Shown here: one piece after another, positions 6,028 through 10,129 of the stretch | Layout: the number at the start of each line of letters is the position of its first letter | Numbering within the stretch: the stretch's first letter is position 1 | DNA from: JBOGUF01 sp050696075 | GTDB lineage: Bacteria; Chloroflexota; Chloroflexia; Thermomicrobiales; UBA6265 | Length of the DNA stretch: 10,129 nt | Assembly (NCBI GenBank): GCA_050696075.1 | Contig: JBOGUF010000140.1 | Span: 1 to 10,129, forward strand | Direction: 5' to 3' | Notes under the pieces: model-generated | What the model was told of the DNA's origin: nothing | The model's input: only the letters and a program-made list of their open reading frames with translations | Databases searched by the model: none | Translations under genes and position numbers: made by a program

Positions 6028-6076
6028 CCGGAGACAGGCCGGTTGAGCAACCCTCAACCGGCCGGCCCGTCTCCGG
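6028..6076 (-). terminator. Strong compound hairpin, likely terminator
   Basis: GGCCGGTTGAG (6037-6047) pairs perfectly with CTCAACCGGCC (6053-6063) around a CAACC loop. An outer stem CCGGAGAC (6028-6035) pairs with GTCTCCGG (6069-6076), with bulges of 1 and 5 nt. The 19 bp in total make it the strongest hairpin noticed in the window. It lies 44 bp after the stop of the RTX-like gene, so it probably ends that transcript. No T-run is present on either side. Confidence 0.65.
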
Positions 6077-6120
6077 CATCCTCGCGTGCCGATCTCAACT
6101 TGGGCGGGCGATTGCCTGCG

Positions 6121-6624
6121 CTACGGCAAGGTGATCGTGAAGTCGATCTCGCCGGACGAGAAGGTGTCGAGGGCGTCGCCGGGTGGGCAGGTGTCTTCGC
6201 CGCGGCCGCCGTGGATGGCGTCGGCGCCAGCGTCGCCGATCAGGGTGTCGGCCCCGGCGCGGCCGTGGAGCTCGTCGTTGCCGTCGCCGCCGTTGATCCG
6301 GTCGCGCCCGAAGCCTTCGATGACGGTGTCGAAGCCGGGACCGGCGTCGATGCGGTCGTCGCCGTTGCCGCCGTCAATATGGTCATCGAAGCCGAGGCCG
6401 CGGATGAAGTCGTTGCCGCCGCGGCCGTCGATGGTGTCGCTGAGGCTGGTGCCGAGGATGACGTCGCCGCCGCTCGTGCCGCGAGTCGTCTCGAAGGCGG
6501 TGGCGACGATCGTCACCGGGCGGCCGAAGCAAGTCGCGCCGCTCTGCGCCGCCTGGGTCGAGGCGAGACCGGTCGATACGACAAGCGTAAGCGCGAGCAG
6601 GCCGAGGACGAGACGCTGCTTCAT
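6121..6624 (-). CDS. Secreted RTX-like calcium-binding repeat protein
   Basis: This is a small exported protein built mainly of glycine/aspartate nonapeptide repeats (GGxGxDxhx), which bind Ca2+ and wind into a parallel beta-roll. Numbered from ATG 6624 (167 aa): a signal peptide spans about 1-26 (MKQRLVLGLLALTLVV, then STQAAQ). Repeats run from about 52 to 142, including DGRGGNDFI, DGGNGDDRI, NGGDGNDEL, GRAGADTLI and GGRGEDTC. The tail ends in hydrophobic residues (EIDFTITLP). C32 and C146 bracket the roll and could form a disulphide. The frame is open from 6642, but GGGAGG at 6636-6631 is 6 nt from ATG 6624 (3 nt from ATG 6627), so 6624 is preferred. An N-terminal Sec-type signal differs from classical RTX toxins, which use C-terminal type I secretion signals; no enzyme or pore domain is present. 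The role is unknown, possibly a surface or matrix protein. Confidence 0.85.
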   Translation of the reverse strand: MKQRLVLGLLALTLVVSTGLASTQAAQSGATCFGRPVTIVATAFETTRGTSGGDVILGTSLSDTIDGRGGNDFIRGLGFDDHIDGGNGDDRIDAGPGFDTVIEGFGRDRINGGDGNDELHGRAGADTLIGDAGADAIHGGRGEDTCPPGDALDTFSSGEIDFTITLP

Positions 6625-6749
6625 CATGTTCCTCCCATTCATGGTGACGATCGTGGCGATTCCAGGGAACCGATGTTCATGATGCTGGCCAGATCGCGTA
6701 TCTGCATCGCGAGAATTGCCGAAGTCGCCCGTTGGGGGGTGTCTGGGGA

Positions 6750-6785
6750 TTGGTTGGCTGGTAGGTAGAACTGCCGAGCAACCAA
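6750..6785. repeat. Inverted repeat upstream of the HTH/PIN promoter
   Basis: TTGGTTG (6750-6756) and CAACCAA (6779-6785) are perfect 7-bp arms separated by 22 bp. The right arm ends 7 bp before the -35 box at 6793. It could be an operator for the HTH protein encoded downstream or an mRNA structure; either role is inferred from position alone. Confidence 0.35.
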
Positions 6786-6792
6786 CGGTCCG

Positions 6793-6821
6793 TTGCGATT
6801 ATTGCGAATAGCCCATAGACT
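6793..6821 (+). promoter_or_regulatory. Promoter of the HTH/PIN operon
   Basis: TTGCGA (6793-6798), a 17-bp spacer and TAGACT (6816-6821) precede the operon. TTGCGA is repeated at 6802-6807 within the spacer. The same design (TTGCGT, 17 bp, TAGGCT) occurs at 9895-9923 ahead of the similar gene at the right edge, which strengthens both calls. Confidence 0.6.
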
Positions 6822-6848
6822 TGGTGGCGGAAGTGAGGAGCTTTGACG

Positions 6849-7409
6849 ATGGACGCGACTCAGACTGAACGTGGCCCGATTGTGGCGGTCGCTGAGGATC
6901 ACGCGGCGCTGGTGGCCCTCGATCGCGCGCTTGCCAACGGATCAGGGGAAGAGGACCCGGTGTTGCAATTGCGAGTTGGCGGAGAAACCGTGGAGCTGCC
7001 GGAGTCCGCGCGACAGGTGCTGCGGCGGGCCGTCGCCGCGCTGGCGCGCGATCAGGCCGTCGCGGTCCTTCCATACCAGAAACTGCTCACCACCCAACAG
7101 GCAGCGGATCTGCTCAATGTCTCACGTCCGTATCTGGTGCAGTTGTTGGAAGACGGGAAGATTCCATTCAGCAAGACCGGCACCCATCGGCGGGTGCATC
7201 TCGACGATCTCATGGCCTACAAGAAGCGACGGGATGTCGAGCGTCGACGTGCGTTGGAACGGCTGGTGCGAATGTCCGAGGAACTCGGACTTTACGACAA
7301 CGATGACCAGTTTGGACCGCCGCGACTCGCGGACGATCAGACCGACGAGGGTGCCAGATCGGCGGTGTTCAGCGGGCAGGCATCGGGCGAACGCGCCCAT
7401 CACCCATGA
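6849..7409 (+). CDS. Excisionase-type (MerR-like) HTH protein, putative antitoxin of the PIN protein
   Basis: This DNA-binding protein probably represses its own operon and partners with the PIN nuclease encoded next. Numbered from ATG 6849 (186 aa), residues 1-70 form an N-terminal domain containing VLQLRVGGETVELPESARQVLRRAV. Residues 80-105 are the excisionase-family helix-turn-helix (LLTTQQAADLLNVSRPYLVQLLEDGKI). The wing follows (PFSKTGTHRRVHLDDLMAY), then a basic/charged helix (KKRRDVERRRALERLVRMSEELGL) that may contact the toxin. The tail from about 150 is acidic and probably disordered. GAGGAG at 6835-6840 is 8 nt from ATG 6849, so that start is preferred over TTG 6843. The stop overlaps the PIN start (ATGA), the sign of coupled synthesis in toxin-antitoxin pairs. 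It is longer than a usual VapB. Confidence 0.87.
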   Translation: MDATQTERGPIVAVAEDHAALVALDRALANGSGEEDPVLQLRVGGETVELPESARQVLRRAVAALARDQAVAVLPYQKLLTTQQAADLLNVSRPYLVQLLEDGKIPFSKTGTHRRVHLDDLMAYKKRRDVERRRALERLVRMSEELGLYDNDDQFGPPRLADDQTDEGARSAVFSGQASGERAHHP

Positions 7410-7963
7410 TCGCACTCCTCGACACCTGCGTTCTCTTTCCGCGGGTATTACGCGATACGCTCCTTGACGTCGCCCAGGCCGGCATGTACGACCCGCGCTG
7501 GAGCGATCGCATTCTTGAGGAATTGCGGCGCAATCTCATCACGCATCGAGGCATGGACGAAGATGCTGCCGCGCGCCTCGTTGTGGCCATGCACGAGGTT
7601 TTTCCCGAAGCGGCGGTCGATGATTACAACGTACTCATACCGGCGATGACCAATCATCCCAAGGACCGGCATGTGCTCGCCGCGGCGGTTCGTGCCGATG
7701 CCGATCTGATCGTCACCAGCAACCTCGTCGATTTCCCGACAACCGCGCTCGTTCCATTTGGCATCACCGCTGCTTCTCCCGACGACTTCCTCCGACTCAT
7801 GTACGCACAGGCCCCGGACGACATCGTGCAGGTTGTAATGCGCCAAGCAGCGGGTTACGGTCGCTCGCCGATGACAGTAGCTCAGCTCGTGGAGAGGCTG
7901 TCGAACTTTGCACCCGATTTCGCGAAGGAGCTCGGGACACGTCTGTTAGAGGAGGTGCGCTGA
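7406..7963 (+). CDS. PIN-domain nuclease, VapC-like putative toxin
   Basis: PIN domains are Mg2+/Mn2+-dependent ribonucleases; in VapBC-like pairs they cleave tRNA, rRNA or mRNA when freed from the antitoxin. At 185 aa the protein is larger than a classic VapC of about 130-140 aa. Acidic active-site candidates are D6 in ALLDTCVLFP, E39 in DRILEELRRNL, D87 in HPKDRHVLAAA, and D109 in IVTSNLVDFP, which follow the family order. A C-terminal helical extension (about 125-185, from SPDDFLRLMY to the end) goes beyond the PIN core and may be the antitoxin contact. The ATG overlaps the upstream stop by ATGA. The last codons contain AGAGGAGG (7948-7955), an excellent ribosome binding site, although no ATG, GTG or TTG start follows at a suitable distance. 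Confidence 0.88.
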   Translation: MIALLDTCVLFPRVLRDTLLDVAQAGMYDPRWSDRILEELRRNLITHRGMDEDAAARLVVAMHEVFPEAAVDDYNVLIPAMTNHPKDRHVLAAAVRADADLIVTSNLVDFPTTALVPFGITAASPDDFLRLMYAQAPDDIVQVVMRQAAGYGRSPMTVAQLVERLSNFAPDFAKELGTRLLEEVR

Positions 7964-8017
7964 AAGCGAATCTCGAATTTATCCAAACCCTCGTACGAAG
8001 AGATATCATTCGATGGA

Positions 8018-8131
8018 ATGAGCCACAGAATCCAGCGATTAGAGGCTGATCCTGCGGACAAGACTTCTCGGGATATCCTTGCGAACCTCGTCGGCGGGTA
8101 TCGCCAACACATCGAGGTACGAATGCCGTGA
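8018..8131 (+). CDS. Possible 37-codon leader ORF overlapping the fusion gene
   Basis: ATG 8018 opens a 37-codon frame (beginning MSHRIQRLEADPADK, ending IEVRMP) whose TGA stop at 8129-8131 overlaps the GTG start of the next gene as GTGA. This geometry is typical of translational coupling. The frame is the same as that of the PIN gene and is open all the way from the PIN stop codon (7961-7963), so it could also be a remnant of a longer PIN C-terminus. No good ribosome binding site precedes ATG 8018. I recognise no homologue. Confidence 0.22.
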   Translation: MSHRIQRLEADPADKTSRDILANLVGGYRQHIEVRMP

Positions 8132-9858
8132 GCGACGAACGTTTCCCCACCCAACGCAACGATGAAATGCCCGTGATCGAACCCGCTCACCCATCGAAGC
8201 TTGTACGGCGTGGTCTCTCACGGCTTGCCGCTCTAGATGAACAGGCGGGTCGGGGAACGCTGGGTGACTCAGTCGAGCAAGGCCACCTCCTCTGGACATT
8301 CGCCGCCTATAGCCGACGACACTCAGAGCTTGCTGACGGAAGACCGGACGTACCGCCGCTCTACTCCGACGCCATTCCGCGGGAACTGACCGAGCGGCGC
8401 CAGTGGGTATGCTGGGAATGGGGCAAGCGTGCGCATCGGCGCGCCAATGATGGAGGCGCTGAATGGGGAAAGTTCCCGATCAGTCCTGTAACAGGTGGGC
8501 CTGAGCAAGGGCCAGCTACCTGGGGGAGCTTCGACGATGCACTCGCCTTTCGGCGACGCCATGGGGTCGCGGGCATCGGCTTTGCCTTTACGAGGGAAGA
8601 TCCCTACGTGGGGATTGACCTAGATCAATGCCGTGATCCTCTATCGGGGGCGCTCAAACCATGGGAAGCCTCCATTGTCGAAAGGCTGTCTTCATACACA
8701 GAGGTGTCGCCGAGTGGCGCAGGAGTCCACATCGTTGTCAAGGGCAAAGTGACTCCATTTCGGCCCATTCTCGATGCTCCGATTCCCGAGCTCTTTGTTA
8801 CAGGTGGCTTCCTCACCTTCACAGGAGATCATCTAGCCAATACGCCTGCTACAGTTCTAGATCGGCAGTCATTGCTTGAGGAAATGTCGGCGGCGCTGAG
8901 GGAAGGGCACTATTGGGATATTTCGATCGTTGATGATGACTACGAAGCCGGAGCGTCAGGTCGCTTTGTCAGTCAATTACAGGTCGGGCCGTCTGGAATC
9001 ACTCTGCGATCGGATCTTGGGGCCAGTGTTTGTCTCGATGATAGGACCGGACAGCCAGTCACGGCCGCAATTCATCCTGAGCCAATCCATGAGCATGCAA
9101 GTGTTTGGAATGGCATTCACGTGACCCGAATCGGCAACGAGTTCCAAGGCCACGATGAGATGACTGATCGTCACCTCTGGCACCATACATTCTCGTCGGC
9201 CGACTTTGGCGATGTATTGAGTTGGGTGGTGATTGACGGACTCGTATTGGTCTGCACAGAGATGGGGACGTTATCTGCGCTCGATGCCCGAAACGGAAAC
9301 CGTCTCTGGCTATTAGAAGAGGTCTTCCCACCCGTTTCCTTTCTCATCCATGGTTCCCTTACGGTCTCGGGTACCACCAACGGTGTCTTCAAGGTGATCG
9401 ACATTAGGACCGGTGAGGTGTTTCAAGCGTTTCAAGGGGTCGAAGGAGGGGTCCACTCGCGAGTTCTTACTTTGACAGCAGACTTAGTCCTTTTCCAGAC
9501 AGGGCAGGGCGTAGGTGCGTGGGGGTTACACCGGGGTGATCAGGTCTGGTTCTATCGACGGCCGCAGCAGTTCGGCACTTTTCCGTCATGGCTGAGCGAC
9601 CACTTCACGTACTTCGTCATTCCTGGCGACGATGTGTATCCAATGGCTGTGGAGAATGCGGCCCTGATCGATGTCACTCTTTACGTGGGAGATGGGATTG
9701 ATCACCTGATTGCCCTCGATCTCATCACCGGTCGCGAGCGGTGGCGATTTCCCATCGGAGGCGCCGCTCAATTCGTGGGCGTTGCCGATGACGCGCTCTA
9801 TGTGGCCAATAGCCACGTCTTGCATGCCATCAGGCTGCCGAGTGCAAACGATCAGTAG
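8128..9858 (+). CDS. Primase-polymerase-like domain fused to a PQQ-like beta-propeller
   Basis: Residues about 80-255 resemble the AEP primase-polymerase domain found at the N-terminus of phage/plasmid primases (NrS-1-polymerase type): IPRELTERRQWVCWEW, KFPISPVTG, ATWGSFDDALAFRRRHGVAGIGF, then VGIDLDQCRDP with the metal pair D164/D166, then SYTEVSPSGAGVHIVVKG with H201, then a Thr-Gly-rich strand FLTFTGDHL. The conserved Arg expected in that last strand (gRYFTVTG) is Gly227. From about 286 to the end are roughly seven beta-propeller blades of PQQ/quinoprotein style, for example LVLVCTEMGTLSALDARNG with NRLW, and HLIALDLITGRERWRFPIGG. No helicase motor, signal peptide or TM segment is seen, so the protein is probably cytoplasmic. 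The first 80 residues are unassigned. GTG 8128 is preferred (GAGG at 8114-8117; GTGA overlap with a small ORF); ATG 8167 is the alternative. GC is lower than in the core genes. The function is unknown; a degenerate primase used as a nucleic-acid sensor with a propeller scaffold is one guess. Confidence 0.78.
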   Translation: MSDERFPTQRNDEMPVIEPAHPSKLVRRGLSRLAALDEQAGRGTLGDSVEQGHLLWTFAAYSRRHSELADGRPDVPPLYSDAIPRELTERRQWVCWEWGKRAHRRANDGGAEWGKFPISPVTGGPEQGPATWGSFDDALAFRRRHGVAGIGFAFTREDPYVGIDLDQCRDPLSGALKPWEASIVERLSSYTEVSPSGAGVHIVVKGKVTPFRPILDAPIPELFVTGGFLTFTGDHLANTPATVLDRQSLLEEMSAALREGHYWDISIVDDDYEAGASGRFVSQLQVGPSGITLRSDLGASVCLDDRTGQPVTAAIHPEPIHEHASVWNGIHVTRIGNEFQGHDEMTDRHLWHHTFSSADFGDVLSWVVIDGLVLVCTEMGTLSALDARNGNRLWLLEEVFPPVSFLIHGSLTVSGTTNGVFKVIDIRTGEVFQAFQGVEGGVHSRVLTLTADLVLFQTGQGVGAWGLHRGDQVWFYRRPQQFGTFPSWLSDHFTYFVIPGDDVYPMAVENAALIDVTLYVGDGIDHLIALDLITGRERWRFPIGGAAQFVGVADDALYVANSHVLHAIRLPSANDQ

Positions 9859-9894
9859 TGGCCCTGGATGCAGCGAGCACGTTTCGATCGGGCA

Positions 9895-9923
9895 TTGCGT
9901 CGCGTTGGGCTGACGGCTAGGCT
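9895..9923 (+). promoter_or_regulatory. Promoter of the right-edge HTH-type gene
   Basis: TTGCGT (9895-9900), a 17-bp spacer and TAGGCT (9918-9923) match the design of the promoter at 6793-6821. The predicted start near 9930 gives a leader of about 39 nt. An imperfect stem (GCTTTGC at 9921-9927 with GCGAAGC at 9932-9938) covers the likely transcription start. Confidence 0.5.
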
Positions 9924-9968
9924 TTGCGGCAGCGAAGCGGGAAATGAGCATTGTGAGGAGATGGGCCG

Positions 9969-10129
9969 ATGCCCGCCACGATCATCGAAAACAAACCCAT
10001 AGCGCCAGTAGCATCCGAGCAAGCGGCGCTCGACGCCCTGCGGCGCCTGCTGACGGGCGAGGAATGGTGCGACCTGAAGCTGATGGGGCCGGACGGGACT
10101 CCGCTGGACGTGCCGCCATCGGTCGTGCA
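9969..10129 (+). CDS. N-terminus of a protein similar to the HTH antitoxin-like protein (partial)
   Basis: ATG 9969 opens a frame that runs off the right edge (53 complete codons). GAGGAG at 9955-9960 is 8 nt upstream, the same site and spacing as for the HTH gene at 6849. The protein (AALDALRRLLTGEEWCDLKLMGPDGTPLDVPPSVV) aligns by eye with residues about 19-57 of that protein (AALVALDRALANG, then VLQLRVGGETVELPESAR): an Ala/Leu-rich helix, an acidic turn, a beta-hairpin around a Gly-Gly or Asp-Gly, then (E/D)(L/V)P. It is therefore probably the domain that precedes an excisionase-type HTH, and a nuclease toxin gene may follow outside the window. The HTH itself is not visible. Confidence 0.6.
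   Translation, partial: MPATIIENKPIAPVASEQAALDALRRLLTGEEWCDLKLMGPDGTPLDVPPSVV

Noticed and set aside
5888..6079. N-terminal 64-codon extension of the HEPN-like gene.
   Set aside because: It crosses a strong hairpin and a promoter-like sequence, is compositionally unlike the rest of the gene, and has no ribosome binding site at its ATG.
6043..6768. Plus-strand open frame of 241 codons rich in Val, Ala and Glu/Asp.
   Set aside because: Its repetitive look comes from reading the RTX repeats backwards; the minus-strand protein has a signal peptide, repeats and a ribosome binding site.
8128..9858. Frameshifted or chimeric assembly of two separate genes (primase and propeller).
   Set aside because: The frame is continuous with no stop, no internal ribosome binding site plus start was noticed at the join, and base composition is similar on both sides. 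An assembly join cannot be fully excluded without reads.

Overview
The window reads as a chromosomal segment of a high-GC bacterium. The core genes at the left (an adenosine-deaminase-like enzyme, a TetR regulator and an MMPL exporter) have very GC-rich codons. The gene mix, the GC-rich intergenic repeats and the IS type would fit Chloroflexota (for example Thermomicrobia), but that placement is a guess from style, not from a marker gene. Nothing here is a ribosomal, tRNA or replication-origin locus.

Left third (1-4830). An IS5-type insertion sequence runs off the left edge. Its transposase is split into two frames joined by a -1 shift at an A5G run, and its right end lies only about 27 bp from the start codon of the adenosine-deaminase-like gene (563-1618). 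A clear sigma70-type promoter, flanked by two GAAC-N3-GTTC palindromes, then drives a TetR/AcrR regulator (1797-2426). An MMPL/RND exporter (2516-4777) follows; its central loop has been lengthened in frame by GC-rich tandem repeats. The regulator and exporter look like a local efflux module.

Middle (4830-6850). This is an accessory stretch mostly on the minus strand: a compact hicB-hicA toxin-antitoxin pair, a low-GC unknown gene with an RNxxxH motif of HEPN type, a strong 19-bp compound hairpin, and a secreted RTX-like calcium-binding repeat protein.

Right third (6850-10129). An excisionase-type HTH protein overlaps a PIN-domain nuclease gene by ATGA, which is a VapBC-like arrangement. Next comes the most unusual gene of the window (8128-9858). 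Its N-terminal half resembles the primase-polymerase (AEP) domain of phage and plasmid primases, but the helicase part normally expected after it is replaced by a PQQ-like beta-propeller. The window ends in the first 53 codons of a protein resembling the N-terminus of the upstream HTH protein, preceded by a promoter of the same design (TTGCGW, 17 bp, TAGRCT) and the same GAGGAG ribosome binding site. The right third therefore looks like a repeated antitoxin/nuclease-type island with a primase-propeller fusion between its two units. RNA-targeting or nuclease-like families (HicA, possible HEPN, PIN) cluster between 4922 and 7963, which is typical of stress, anti-phage or mobile-element-associated islands. 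A defence function for the fusion protein is inference only.
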